A DNA stretch of 64,000 nt from Channallabes apus (GCA_030522415.1 CM060109.1:963001-1027000), one strand, 5' to 3'; positions 44,192-56,164 are shown, numbered from the stretch's first letter. Notes: generated from the sequence alone by a model not told the origin. Translations and numbers: made by a program.

Positions 44192-44890
44192 TGTAACGGT
44201 TGGATTTAATTAACCGCTTGGTTACAAAAAAACGGATTCGGGAATCTAAACAGGGGCTTGAAAACAACACTATTGCGCAACCGCAGCTGGACAAAACACG
44301 ACGCGACACAAAACAATTATAATAAATTAAACCAAGTGTATTATACAGAGACAAACAGATAAATAAATAAACAAGGTGCACCACAAACCAATATATACAA
44401 AATATATATACAACTATAAATAGTGTGTGTGTGATGTATGCGGGTGTATGAGTGTGTGTATGATAGTCCAGTGTCTGAAAAACGGCAAAAGGTATGAAAG
44501 TGATGAGATGGAGAGATAGTTCGATCTCACCAGATAATGATGGTAGGTCTGGGAGATCGAGAAACGGAATGAGCTGGGTACTGGATGAAATTAACGAAAG
44601 GTAATCCTCAAACAGGCTCTCAGTCTCAAACAATATGCAGCGCGCTGTCCTCATCTCTCCATGCCGGCTACCTCGCCGGTTCCGGCTTTATGCCAGATCA
44701 TGTGACCCACGTCACTGCCGGGTTCCCTTGCGTAGCGATCGCGCATGTGCAGGAACTTGCCCGGTGACCAAACCACTGTCAATGGGGAAAGAGAAACCGC
44801 TAGGGCACACCTTCGGCCACAGGTGAGCAGCATTAGTTCCAAGACCATTTTCCTGTTGTTGAAGGTGTCCCTTTTGTGTGCCTGTGCTAC
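44192..44890 (-). repeat. 5' LTR of the reverse gypsy element (outer boundary approximate)
   Basis: The inner end (minus) is ..CAACCGTTACA at 44192. TGTAGCACAGG at 44890 would be a TG start, giving about 700 bp. An alternative start is TGTGGCCG at 44821. No target duplication could be tested because the partner LTR is missing. Confidence 0.45.
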
Positions 44891-45124
44891 AAACGAATTC
44901 ATAATCACAGTAGTAACATTACAGTACAAATTTATAATTAAAATTAAATTCATTTTTTTTAGGATCGAATTTAAGCAATGTAAACGTTAACACACTGAGA
45001 CTTTTTATTATGTGTAATTACAGTAGAAAGGCTACACGTGTAGGGTCTTGTGTCATCTTATATTTTGTGTTCTTTAAATTTGTAGATTTTATAAGACTCT
45101 ACTTTTATTTAGGTGCACTCACAA

Positions 45125-46270
45125 TGACGAAAAAACTTTATGATTTTGTTAAATAAATAAAGTAAACGGGGTTCTGTATTGATTTTGGTGAACTTGAGCG
45201 CGTCAGAAAATGAACCCAAACTCCGTGTATACTTGCCTCACAGACGTGAGAAATATATACAGTACTTATAGAAAGAGAAATATCTGCTTTAATATAAACT
45301 AATGAAAAAAAATTATTAGATTATGTAATACGTATGAGAAGTGAATTATAGGCGCGCTCACTGCTGCAGAGACGACGAGATGACATGATCACTTTAGCAG
45401 CACAGCCGAAACCAAAGGAATCACTAATTTATCAATGAATCATTAAAATGGTCAGAGTGAGTTTCCTGGCTGTTTTAACAAATATTTGAAGTAGATAACA
45501 GTAGCCCACATTTATAAAAGCATTTTTATTTATATAAAACTATAAAAAAAATAATCCTGGATTTATTTTTAGGTGTGCCCGCTGCCACAGTTCTTCAGTA
45601 ACAAACCTATAAAACATGTACATCTGTATGAATAAATTGTTTAAATGTGATCAGTGATTTATGTAAATGACTCAGTTTAGATGTAAGTAAATGCTCCTTG
45701 CTAGGGACTGACATCGGCGTGCGTTTCTCCCAGCTCCGCATAGACAGTGCTTATTTAACACCTATATGTGTTTGTCATGCGCACTCAGCCGCTACCGGCA
45801 TTAGGACCCGGAAGTAAGATGGTCGCAAACCTGAAAGCATAAAAGGAAACAAGATGGTGCCGCACATTGCTCTGTCATTGAGTTATGCCCAGGCTAATTC
45901 GGAATCGTTCCCGTTCATGTGAGTACTCACTTCCTTGGCTTTACTTTCAGACTGAGTGTGTGTTTATATGACTAGGGTTAGATTGTGTCTTTCCTTTGCT
46001 CATTTACTGTGAGAGTCCTTATAGCAAATCGCGTGATTATCCTGACCGCTCGTGTCCATCCGCGTTTGGGTTTACCATTCACGCTACAGGGCTAACTGCT
46101 AAAGCTATCGTCTTTCTGGTCATCCCGGGTTAGTTCCTGACAGTGTTTGCCGAAAGAGATATCTAATCTCTCATATTGGCGCGCGCGTTCATCTGACTTT
46201 AGATCAAAACTTGGCAAAGTTAAAGAGCGCACATGCGGGATCATGCAAACGTTTTAAATTCATTAAAAGG
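45125..46270 (+). repeat. Copy 2 block X, first copy (carries solo LTR)
   Basis: 45352-46270 matches 53222-53760 at high identity apart from the solo LTR, with TTTCCTGGCTGTTTTAACAA and CTGACATCGGCGTGCGTTTC in both. 45125-45450 also matches 1040-1365. Confidence 0.88.
45773..46142 (+). mobile_element. Solo LTR, 370 bp
   Basis: It starts TGTCATGCGCACTCAGC and ends TTAGTTCCTGACA (TGTCA/TGACA inverted ends). Target duplication GTGTT lies at 45768-45772 and 46143-46147. The second copy of the block (about 53628) has the empty site ATGTGTTTGCTGAAAGAG. CpG-rich. Confidence 0.9.
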
Positions 46271-46638
46271 TTTATTCACAACCACGTTGTTTGTACACAC
46301 TTTCAGTTTTGCCCTTCTACTCTCCTCTTTCATCAAAAATGAACAATCCGACACGAGCAGATTTGTTTCAGTCAGAATATTTATCAATCATAATGAGAGG
46401 CGACATATACTTGCTGATTAAACACTGCATTTTTTTAAAAGTGAAAGCGCGCGATGTGAGCAGCTTTAATTATTGATAATTAAATCATTATTAAATGGTG
46501 GACATAAAAAGCAAAAAGAATAATAATATTATTTTGATTATTATTATCATGTTCTTTTGCTGTTTGAGCGTCTGTGGATTCCAAAATTGATATTTTTACA
46601 GTTTTTTAATCACTGAAATGGAAGAGATAGAAAGGTTC

Positions 46639-47205
46639 TGTCACGCCCGAGCCTCCTCAGTCCCGGAGAGAAAGATCCGGCTCGCCGGATTACTGAGCCG
46701 TGGCTTTGTCTCCCCCTAGTGTGTCTACGTATGTCAATACTTACCATGATTAACAAATACAGATCACCTGTGCACACCTCACTTGTATCCCTATTTAACC
46801 CAGCCGAACCCACACCACGCTGTCTGGTCACCGTTGTATTATCACCCACTAACACATGTGTGTCTTTCTTCTCCCCTCCAGGTTTAAAGCGGTATCTGCA
46901 GGCGAAGGCATGCGAAGCGGGACAGCTTCGCCGTCCAAGTAATATCCTCTGAGGACACAGAGAGGTTTTGTTTTGGTTATGTTTTTGTGAGATAACATTC
47001 TTCTGTTGAGTAATAGTTTTTGCGTTAAACCGCCTGCAGACCGCGCCTGGCAATCGGCGTAGTGAACGCCTGGTGAATTGAATTATCTGTGAAGAGTCTG
47101 AAAGACGTTTTCTTTTGAGTGAAACGCAAATAAAGACTGTACTTTCCTGCACTTGCGTTGATGTGTGTGTGTGCTTCATACATAGAGAGAGAGTGAAACA
47201 TGACA
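46639..47205 (+). repeat. 5' LTR of chromovirus
   Basis: TGTCACGCCCGAGCC ... GTGAAACATGACA. TATA-like TATTTAA is at 46792-46798, with a predicted start near 46821. A polyadenylation word is at about 47129 (AAATAAAGACTG). Confidence 0.95.
46792..46830 (+). promoter_or_regulatory. LTR promoter and self-primer segment
   Basis: TATTTAA at 46792 places the RNA start about 29 bp on, at 46821, where the sequence is TGTCTGGTCA. Nine of these bases (46822-46830) are complementary to 47208-47216, just past the LTR. Confidence 0.7.
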
Positions 47206-47405
47206 GATGACCAGACCAATCTTCGAAACGCAGCAGGAACGCCCCTGCCGAGAGACACGGTCCCAATGCTGGATTACATCCGCAGGCAGCAGGGGCAGAT
47301 GGACAGCCTGGCCCGAGCCATTAACGACCTGGCTCATAGTGTCCGGGACATTGCGACCGGGCAGTCGCCCCTTCCTACGGGGTCCCCGCGCCGCCACGAT
47401 CCCCC
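47200..47405 (+). pseudogene. Chromovirus Gag N-terminus
   Basis: The ATG at 47200 lies in the last six bases of the LTR, so the primer site is inside the coding sequence. The frame MTDDQTNLRNAAGTPLP, then LDYIRRQQGQMDSLARAIND and LAHSVRDIATG, forms a helical, coiled-coil-like leader as in sushi Gag. Near the C7 run at 47401-47407 the frame changes by one base, and the main Gag continues in another frame. An alternative start is the ATG at 47269. This looks like a homopolymer length mutation (or read error), not programmed shifting, since no slippery heptamer plus structure is evident. Confidence 0.8.
47208..47216 (+). promoter_or_regulatory. Primer-binding site, complementary to the RNA 5' end
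   Basis: TGACCAGAC starts two bases after the LTR. There is no TGG-type tRNA site. It pairs with GTCTGGTCA at the predicted RNA 5' end, as in self-primed Tf1/sushi elements. Confidence 0.7.
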
Positions 47406-47407
47406 CC

Positions 47408-50400
47408 ACGAGCGGCGCCTCCGGAGAGATACGCGGGGGACCCCGAAGGCTGTAAAAAATTCCTCCTGGCCTGTGAGCTATACTTTGTGGATTATCCCGA
47501 CCTGGATGACCAAGGAAAGGTCAGGTTCGTCACCCAACGGCTCACAGGGCCAGCCATGGACTGGGCTACGGCTATGTGGAGCACGGGTGGCCGAGAGACG
47601 TGCGACTATGGGAGGTTCCTACGGGCCTTCCGCGCGGTGTTTGACCACCCTGATCAGGGAAGGAGTGGAGAACAAAGACTGATGAAAATAAGACAAGGAC
47701 AAGCCACCGTTGCGGAATATGCGGTCCAATTCAAAATCGTGGCTGCAGAAAGCGAGTGGTGTGAGAAGAGCCTGCTCGCCTGTTTTCGAGATGGCCTGCA
47801 GCCGGAAATCCAGCTGGAACTCGCCTGCAGAGATGCAGAGATGGACCTAGATGAAAGTATCCAGCTGGCCATCAAACTTGACCAACACCTCCGGAATCAA
47901 AAACGGCAGCCCTCGACACGGACGGCAGGGGGCAGGCTCGAGCCGCGCCACCGCTCCAACCGCCCTAGGAGCCCTACAGAGCCGCACGACAAAGCACCCG
48001 CTGAGCCCATGGACGTGGGCACATCCCGGCTGTCCGCGCAAGAGAGACGCCGCCGATTCACGACAGGCTTATGCCTGTACTGCGGAGGAGGAGGACACCT
48101 AATAAAAGACTGTCCTATACTAAAAGTAACTCCATGTACACCAGCACGCACCACTCAGTCATTTTGTGTTGATGCCACTTTGTCATATAATGATCATGTT
48201 GTGTCTGTTTCCCCCCTAATAGATTCCGGGTCGGCTGGGAACTTTATCTCATTTTCTCTTCTTTCCTCGCTACACGCTCCAGTGTCGAAGCTTCTAACCC
48301 CGATCGAGATTAAAGCTCTGGATGGCAAACCCTTAAATCAATCGCCAGTTTATATGCTATCCGTGCCCCTACGTTTAACTTTCCCCAGCCACACAGAGGA
48401 GTTAAAATTCTATGTTCTCCCCCAAGTGAGTCAGTCCGTTGTGCTGGGCCTTCCATGGCTCTGCGCGCATAACCCTAATTTTGATTGGGCAGCATCTCGC
48501 ATCATCTCCTGGTCCCCTCGATGTGCAAAATTATGCATACCATCACCATTGATGGTCCAAACCACCACAGTTGAAAGTCCTCGCGCCCTAGTGTCTACCC
48601 TAGTGCCATCCGAGTACGCTACATTTTCAGACGTGTTTAGTGTTAGGGCAGCTAAACGACTTCCCCCTCATCGCCCGTGGGACTGCGCTATTGACCTCCT
48701 GCCGGGGAAAGCACCGCCCTGCTCCCGTGTTTACCCGTTGTCCCTGACCGAGACCAGGGCGATGGAGGAATACGTTAGTGAGGCTCTCCAGCAGGGACTC
48801 ATTAGTCGCTCCACGTCACCCGCATCGGCCAGTTTCTTCTTCATCGAAAAGAGAGGCGGGGGCCTTAGACCCTGCATTGATTATAGGGGACTCAATGCCA
48901 TCACAATAAAGTATAAGCACCCACTGCCTCTGGTACCGGCCGCGATCGACCTGCTCTGCGGCGCGTCCATCTTCACAAAACTGGACCTCCGCAGCGCCTA
49001 TAACCTCGTTCGTGTTCGCAAGGGAGACGAGTGGAAGACTGCGTTTAGCACGACATCAGGACATTACCAATATAATGTAATGGCTTATGGACTGGTAAAC
49101 GCACCTGCGGTGTTTCAGGGGTTCATGAACGACGTGTTCCGACATATGTTAAACCGTTTTGTCATAGTGTATCAAGATGATATCTTGATATACTCGTGGT
49201 CATATCACGAGCACGTTGGTCACGTGACTGCCGTCCTCCGTCGCCTAAGGGAACATGGGCTCTATGCGAAGGCAGAGAAGTGTGAGTTTCACCAAAAGGA
49301 GGTCGCATTTCTGGGCTACCGCATAGGGCAACTGGGGGTTCAGATGGACGCCGCCAAAGTCAGTTCGGTTCTACAATGGCCGGAACCCACCTCAGTGAAG
49401 GCGCTACAAACTTTCCTTGGGTTTGCCAATTTTTACCGGCGCTTTATTAGGGGCTACAGTACGTTGGCAGCACCGCTCACTAATTTATTAAAAGGGAAAC
49501 CAAAGCGCTTAACCACCTTCACGCTGGAAGCGCGCCACGCATTCCAGCGTCTAAAACAAGCCTTTACATCAGCACCCATATTAAAACTTCCCGATCCTAG
49601 TAAGCCCTTCGTAGTGGAGGTCGAAGCGTCGGAGGTAGGACTAGGGGCGGTGCTGTCACAGCGTCATGGCCACCCAGAGAAATTATTCCCCTGTGCTTTC
49701 TTTTCGAGGAAATTGACACCTGCCGAGTGCAATTATGATATCGGTAATCGCGAACTGCTAGCAATCAAAGCGGCGTTAGAGGAGTGGCGACATTGGTTGG
49801 AGGGAGCAGAACATCCTTTCACGGTACTAACGGATCACCAGAACCTTGAGTACCTCCATCAAGCTAAAAGACTAAACCCTCGTCAAGCCCGCTGGGCGCT
49901 GTTTTTCACTCGTTTCGATTTCAGTATTACATATCGCCCCGATTCGAAAAATATAAAAGCGGACGCTCTCTCCCGCTGTTTTGCGTCGCTGGACCAACCA
50001 TCGGTGCCGGAGCCCATTCTGCCCCCGTCACTCGTGGTGGCCCCGATCACGTGGGACTTCGACACGGAGATAGCCCGAGTGGCACGGTCCGACCCCGTGC
50101 TGCCGGGCTGTCTTCCGGGTCGAACCTATGTGCCGGACGCACTACGAGAACGAGTGACAGTGGACGCCCACATCAATCTCTCATCTGGACACCCCGGCGA
50201 AGCTAAAACATTAAAACTACTGGAACCAAAGTTCTGGTGGCCAAATATGCGCGAAACAGTGAAAACAGTCGTTTCGTCTTGTGCTATTTGTGCAGCCACT
50301 AAAAGTCCCCGAGGGTTGCCAGTTGGGAAATTAATGCCCTTGCCAACACCTAATAGACTGTGGTCCCACCTAGCGGTGGACTTTGTCACGGATTTGCCAG

Positions 50401-50957
50401 TGTCAAAAGGGTACACGATAGTGTTGGTAGTAGTGGACCGCTTCTCTAAGGGCTGTCGCTTTATTCCGTTCTGCTCTCTCCCTACCGCCGCCCAGGTGAC
50501 TGATGCCTTATTCAATACAGTGTTTCGCTACTACGGTATTCTGGAGGACATTGTTTCAGATCGGGGTCCCCAATTCATCGCTAAGTTCTGGAAGGCTTTT
50601 CTCCAGAAATTGGGGACTACTGTTAGTCTAACTTCAGGCTATCACCCCGAGTCTAATGGGCAGGCAAAGCGGACTGTTCAAGACCTCGGGAGGTTCCTTC
50701 GCGCATATTGTAGTAGTCGACAACACGAGTGGGCAGACTGTTTATTCTGGGCGGAATATGTGCGAAAGTCTTTAAGACACTCTTCTACCGGCCTAACGCC
50801 GTTCCAATGTGTGCTCGGATATCAGCCGCCGCTCTGTCCATGGGATGCCACTCCCACCAATATCCCCATGGTGGACGAGTGGTTCAAAAAAGCGGAAAAA
50901 GTATGGGAGGGGGCTCACACCCACATCTCCCAAGCAGTTCGACGGTTCAAACAATTC
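47408..50957 (+). pseudogene. Chromovirus Gag-Pol main frame
   Basis: One uninterrupted frame. Gag core: PERYAGDPEGCKKFLLACEL, LTGPAMDWATAMW, MKIRQGQATVAEYAVQF. CCHC knuckle from 48072 (CLYCGGGGHLIKDC). Protease LIDSGSAG with Asp at 48222. Reverse transcriptase KLDLRSAYNLVRVRKGDEWK, with active site YQDD at 49170-49181 (Ile is more usual at the second place). RNase H from about 49610 and LTDHQNLEYLHQAKRLNPRQ. Integrase zinc region CAICAATK, AVDFVTDLP and VSDRGPQF with catalytic Asp residues, and NGQAKR at 50658, where the catalytic Glu is Lys. Gag and Pol share a frame, as in Tf1-type chromoviruses. The frame shifts near 50958. Confidence 0.92.
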
Positions 50958-51624
50958 GCGAAGGCGGCGAAGGGTAAGTCCTCCGCTCCAGGTAGGAGAT
51001 CGGGTTTGGCTCTCGACAAAGGACCTCTCTCTCAACCTCCCCTGTCGTAAGCTCTCCCCTCGATTCATCGGTCCCTTCCCCATCATAGCCCAAGTTAACC
51101 CTGTGCCCTTCAAGCTACAGTTACCCACACACATGCGCATTAACCCAGTGTTTCATGTTTCTCTTCTCAGGCCAGTGATACGGGGGCCGTTGGACGGAGG
51201 TGTCATAGACCCTTCGCTCCCCGGGGCTGTGGAGATCGAGGGCGCTCCAGCGTTCAGAGTCCGGCAACTATTGGACTCCCGAAGGCGGGGGGGCTCCCTC
51301 CAATATCTAGTGGAATGGGAGGGGTACGGACCAGAGGAGCGCAGCTGGGTGCCGGCAAAGGACATCCTAAGCCCCGATCTCATTTCCGAGTTTCACCGGG
51401 CTCGGCTGGATCGTCCCGCACCACGCCCCCCGGGTCGACCTGCCCGCCGGCAATACCATCAGGCCGGTGGGTCTCTACCCCCTTTGGTATCGCGAGGGAA
51501 GCGCCCACCTCTCCTTCAGGTAGCCGGTCTGGGGGGGGGGTGGTGTCACGCCCGAGCCTCCTCAGTCCCGGAGAGAAAGATCCGGCTCGCCGGATTACTG
51601 AGCCGTGGCTTTGTCTCCCCCTAG
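50958..51624 (+). pseudogene. Chromovirus integrase C-terminus with chromodomain
   Basis: One frame off the upstream part: [20 protein letters not shown], then [14 protein letters not shown] (GPF motif), HVSLLRPV, and the chromodomain [39 protein letters not shown] (about 51255-51405), which directs integration to modified chromatin. The frame then runs through a Pro/Arg-rich tail and ends inside the 3' LTR at 51622-51624. The shift lies between FKQFA and RRRR, near 50958. Confidence 0.9.
51529..51543 (+). promoter_or_regulatory. Polypurine tract of chromovirus
   Basis: GGGGGGGGGG plus TGG directly precedes the 3' LTR. It primes plus-strand DNA synthesis. Confidence 0.8.
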
Positions 51625-52112
51625 TGTGTCTACGTATGTCAATACTTACCATGATTAACAAATACAGATCACCTGTGCACACCTCACTTGTATCCCTATT
51701 TAACCCAGCCGAACCCACACCACGCTGTCTGGTCACCGTTGTATTATCACCCACTAACACATGTGTGTCTTTCTTCTCCCCTCCAGGTTTAAAGCGGTAT
51801 CTGCAGGCGAAGGCATGCGAAGCGGGACAGCTTCGCCGTCCAAGTAATATCCTCTAAGGACACAGACAGGTTTTGTTTTGGTTATGTTTTTGTGAGATGA
51901 CATTCTTCTGTTGAGTAATAGTTTTTGAGTTAAACTGCCTGCAGACCGCGCCTGGCAATCGGCGTAGTGAACGCCTGGTGAATTGAATTATCTGTGAAGA
52001 GTCTGAAAGATGTTTTCTTTTGAGTGAAACGCAAATAAAGACTGTACTTTCCTGCACTTGCGTTGACGTGTGTGTGTGCTTCATACATAGAGAGAGAGAG
52101 TGAAACATGACA
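51544..52112 (+). repeat. 3' LTR of chromovirus
   Basis: Same as the 5' LTR apart from about seven substitutions (all after 51850) and one extra GA near the 3' end. Followed by GGTTC. Confidence 0.95.
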
Positions 52113-53221
52113 GGTTCCTTATCATAACGTGACTTGTATTGTTTTTAATCGCTCGATACATGATCCATCATTTTTACTGCTATTTTACAAAGGGTAAATA
52201 CACATGGAATAATTTTGTTTGGTTTGTTTATTTATAAATAAAAGTAAAAGTAATTAAAAACAGTGTAGAGTGATTAATAACACTACATGTTATGGTAAGA
52301 AAAATCTCATTCCAGGGATTACAAACTGTAACAATGTCAATTTTAGAATTCAGAAGATTTTAAATTTACACAAATTTAAGAAGAGGCCTGAGGCAAGATC
52401 CAATATCCTCCCCAGTTTGCTGAAACCATGAACAGTGGTGATTTTAGTTTCACCGAGTGTATACTGTAGGTGAGAACAGCTATTCACTTGGGGAGGTGTA
52501 TTATTTGCATTTGTATGTGTCTGACTTTGCAAAGCACACCTGTAAAACCTGTTTAAATGTAAATGCTCCTCGCTGCGCTGTTTGGGGGAGGGGCACGCTA
52601 ATGACGATTTGGTCAGCTGTGTGAAGGCTCGCCCGTGAGATGTTGAGCGCGCACTACACGGCAAAAATATGTTAGTATATCATGACTGAAATACAGATAC
52701 AGAAAGCAAAATGTCTGCTTTTATATAAACTAATGGGGGGAAAATCAGGTTATATAATTTGTATAAAACGTGGATTACTACAGCGCATCCACTCACAGCC
52801 GAAACCAAAGACATCAACGTATCAATGAATTATTAAAATGGCCAGTCAGTTTCCCTGCTGTTTTCTTATCCCCACCCCTGTTAAAACGGCGCACTGTATT
52901 CAGAGGCTCTGCCTATTCAGTAAAGAAAAACACTATTGTTATTATTTCAATACATACTGTGCAGCTGTGAGAATTGTGGCAGGAATATAATGCCCTACGA
53001 TTCACATTCATTTACAATATGTGCGTCAATGTCCAACTTAAACCAAGCATGCGTTGCCACGCTTGGATGCTCAGTAGTGTGCAATGCAGCAAGTGCAAGC
53101 CAATTTAAAAAAAAATATATTATTTAGTACAACGAAATCTTTGGATCCTTGATGAGACGGCATAAATATTTAATACAACAAATTAAATATTTTGGTTTAT
53201 ATTATATGGTTAAATAAATAT
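52113..53221 (+). repeat. Copy 2 interior with dispersed duplicates
   Basis: 52680-52850 resembles 1190-1370. 52913-53015 (TATTCAGTAAAGAAAAACAC, GTGAGAATTG) recurs at 54277-54377. 53058-53085 (AAGCTTGGATGCTCAG-like) recurs at 55253. No gene seen. Confidence 0.7.
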
Positions 53222-53760
53222 AAGCTCACTGCTGCGGAGACGACATGTTCAGCACAGCCGAAACCAAAGGAATCACTAATTTATCAATGAATTATTAAAA
53301 TGGTCAGAGTGAGTTTCCTGGCTGTTTTAACAAATATTTGAAGTAGATAACAGTAGCCCACACTTATAAAAGCATTTTCATTTATATAAAACTATAAAAA
53401 AAATAATCCTGCATTTATTTTTAGGCGTGTCTGCTGCCACAGTTCTTCAGTAACAAACCTATAAAACATGTACATCTGTATGAATAAATTGTTTAAATGT
53501 GATCAGTGATTTATGTAAATGACTCAGTTTAGATGTAAGTAAATGCTCCTTGCTAGGGACTGACATCGGCGTGCGTTTCTCCCAGCGCCGCATAGACAGT
53601 GCTTATTTAACACCTATAATATGTGTTTGCTGAAAGAGATATCTAATCTCTCATATCGGCGCGCGCGTTCATCTGACTTTAGATCAAAACTCGGCAAAGT
53701 TAAAGAGCGCACACGCGGGATCACGCAAACGTTTTAAATTCATTAAAAGGTTTATTCACA
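53222..53760 (+). repeat. Copy 2 block X, second copy (empty site for solo LTR)
   Basis: Aligns with 45352-46270. TTATTTAACACCTATAATAT then GTGTTTGCTGAAAGAG shows the site without the 370-bp LTR. Confidence 0.9.
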
Positions 53761-54141
53761 ATAAATACAGCTTAACTTTCTTCTTCCCAAGAGTGGGACT
53801 TGGGTTAGTTTAAAGTGGAGGGTGGCTCCTTATTTGCATTTGAATGTTGTCCGACATTGCAAATCACAAAGAAACACCAAAACAACAACCAGTTAAGGTG
53901 CGAACGAATAATGAATTACTGAGAGGCCATGATGATACAGCATGATTATTATTATTCATGGAATGTTAAAATTAATGAATTACATGGTTTTTACGTTGAG
54001 GCGGCTTGTTTTATTTTCCGTGCGAAGTCCAAACGAACAACGAATCTGCTTTTCTTCTTCTTCTTCTTCATTTTCTTCTTAATGTTCTGATTCGAGTTGT
54101 CTGAAGGATAACAAGGTGGTGTTGACATTAGAATAGATATA

Positions 54142-54143
<2 letters not shown>

Positions 54144-54200
<57 letters not shown>
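54144..54200. repeat. (TA)n microsatellite
   Basis: About 57 bp of TA flanked by GAATAGATA words on both sides. Confidence 0.97.
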
Positions 54201-54204
<4 letters not shown>

Positions 54205-54739
54205 AGAATAGATAGAACGAACAATAGATTATCAAGTACGGGCTAATGCTTAACAGTTGTGCAATTATATTTCTATTCAGTAAAGAAAAACACTATTGTT
54301 ATTATTTCAATTCATACTGTACAGCTGTGAGAATTGGGGCAGGAATATTATGCCATATGATTCACATTCATTTACAGTACTAAAGAAATAAATCGTTGAA
54401 TGAACATAATTAAATTATGGAAAGAATTTCCACCTGATTTAATGGCTTTCGTTCAGCATTAAGCAATTTTGTTGGCCCAACTTAATGTTCTTAGGTTCCG
54501 TCAAAGTAATGTTATTAGGCTCATTTAACTTATTTACTACAGCTGCGTCCAACATAATTTAATACTGTTGACATAAATTAATAGGGTTGGTACAACAAAT
54601 TTTTCAGTTGTAAATTAAGTTGGTCCAACTCAAGTAAATTTAAATTTCAAGCCCTGGTCAACATAATTCTGTGAAGGAAGGAAACAGACAAACAGGATAA
54701 AACTGAGGTTTTTATTTCACACCAGGAGCAACTTACAAA

Positions 54740-55085
54740 TGAGGTCTCAATTTGAAAAGATGTACAAAACATAAAACACCACAAATAAGTATTAATAAAA
54801 AAATTATTAAACACCAACAGAAACGTTTTGTACTTTATAACTGTACGTTATGACTTTTTTACATGTAAATATGACCGTTAGATCCGGTTGATCAGGAGTC
54901 TCCTGAAGTCAGATGCAGACACGACACTTTCAGTCACAAACTCCTGTGAAAAAATACAGAGATAGATATTCAGCTAAAATTCATGATACTTAGCAAATGA
55001 ACAATATTTATACTTTGTTCCTCTCGCTTCACAACTCATGAGAACAGACAGAAACCAGAACCGAAACGCAAGCACGCGCATATAA
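54740..55085 (-). repeat. Block Y, first copy (terminal exon and 3' part of a minus-strand gene)
   Basis: Matches 62890-63235 in the same direction, with AGGTCTCAATTTGAAAAGAT, CACCAACAGAAACGTTTTGT and TTTATACTTTGTTCCTCTCG in both. Confidence 0.9.
54878..54943 (-). pseudogene. Terminal exon-like segment in block Y, first copy
   Basis: On the minus strand a T-rich acceptor (ATTTTTTCACAG, AG at 54944-54945) opens a frame EFVTESVVSASDFRRLLINR, then Ile and a stop at 54878-54880. A poly(A)-like AATAAA lies downstream on that strand at about 54714. The copy at 63029-63103 has one codon fewer near the middle and ends differently after a base change. Gene identity unknown. Confidence 0.4.
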
Positions 55086-55870
55086 CCGTCTGTATTTTAA
55101 GTGTGATTAAAAATATAAGAAATAGCTTAAACCAAACTAACGTGACTAAACAGCAGGTGACATTTATGTTCAGTATTTCGTTTCTATTGAGAAAGATGGG
55201 AATTAATTCCTGCTTACCTTTTCCACACGACCGCCAAAAGCTTGCTTCTCAACAAGCTTGGATGCTCAGTAGTGCAAGTCAAGTGGAGTCAAGTGCAAAC
55301 CAAAGTGCGAATAAATAACGAAATAAATATTATTTTGTACAGATAAATATCTGGGAAAAAAAACAGTTTTTTTTTTTATGACAAATCTCTCAAAAATCGT
55401 AAGATGTATTTTGGTTTATACTGCAAATGAAAACGAATCCAGAGCCTGTAATTTTATTGCATAAATATTATTTTGCACAAATAAATATCTGAAAAAAACA
55501 ATGATATTTTATTCACAAATGTAAGACAATATATTTTGGTTCAGTGCCAGACGAAGTGCGAGCAAATAATGTAATGAGAGGCCCCGATTATACTGCATAC
55601 ATCTTTTTTTTAATTAATTTTTTTATTATATATTCTGGACGTTTGCTCTATTTGTTTTAGTTATTTCTATATTTAAATCTTGATGTCTTAAACTCTAACA
55701 ACTGTAAGTATTGTCGAAATAAAAATTTTTTAAAAGCCCTAGTGCTGTTGTTTGTGCTGTTTTCTTTAATAATAACACTAAACAGATAAAAACAGAGAGT
55801 CTGTCTAAACAAAATAAAACCAATGTTTTCTAACTCATATTTTTTATATTTATAGGTTTTTCATGTTTGT
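55086..55870. other. Copy 2 interior, AT-rich, no gene seen
   Basis: Short repeated words (AAATAAATATTATTTTG at 55321 and 55460) suggest a small local duplication. Nothing coding. Confidence 0.5.
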
Positions 55871-56164
55871 TGGATGTGTAAATTATCATAATTGTAGTAT
55901 TACTTCGTTACAACATATTGTTTTGACTTTATTATGATTTAAGCTCTGAATATATTTAAAAACCGAGACGACGGAAAATGCCAATTTGCGCCACCTGGCG
56001 GTCATTTCACGAATTATTTTGAAATGCTCCTGGTTTAATTTGGCCGCTGCCGTGTTTCCACGGCGGGGAGTGCGACGGTAATGAGCAGTCTGGTTGTCCA
56101 CCCACTGTATGTGTGTGTGTGTATACAGTTTATACAACGTGAAAGCGCGCTCAGTTACAGCTCA

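Larger units (their letters stand above)
42190..44890 (-). mobile_element. Ty3/gypsy retrotransposon, internally deleted, reverse
   Basis: Minus-strand order: one LTR (about 44890 to 44192), primer-binding site, gag (44117-42766), a jump over protease, reverse transcriptase and RNase H, integrase zinc-binding region (42723-42470), and a short tail ending near 42200. No 3' LTR was recognised. It is a different family from the chromovirus at 46639. Confidence 0.8.
46639..52112 (+). mobile_element. Sushi-like Ty3/gypsy chromovirus, 5,474 bp, both LTRs
   Basis: Two LTRs of 567 and 569 bp differ by about seven substitutions and one GA unit (by eye), so the insertion is recent. Target duplication GGTTC lies at 46634-46638 and 52113-52117. 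Gag, protease, reverse transcriptase, RNase H and integrase lie largely in one frame, followed by an integrase C-terminus with chromodomain one frame off. Two frameshifts and an altered integrase catalytic residue make this copy defective. The gag is of the type from which mammalian RTL/PEG10 genes arose. Confidence 0.95.

Noticed and set aside
46143..46638. Short frames around 46233-46476 between the solo LTR and the chromovirus
   Set aside because: They overlap each other in different frames and have no motif. Part is duplicated in block X without frame conservation.
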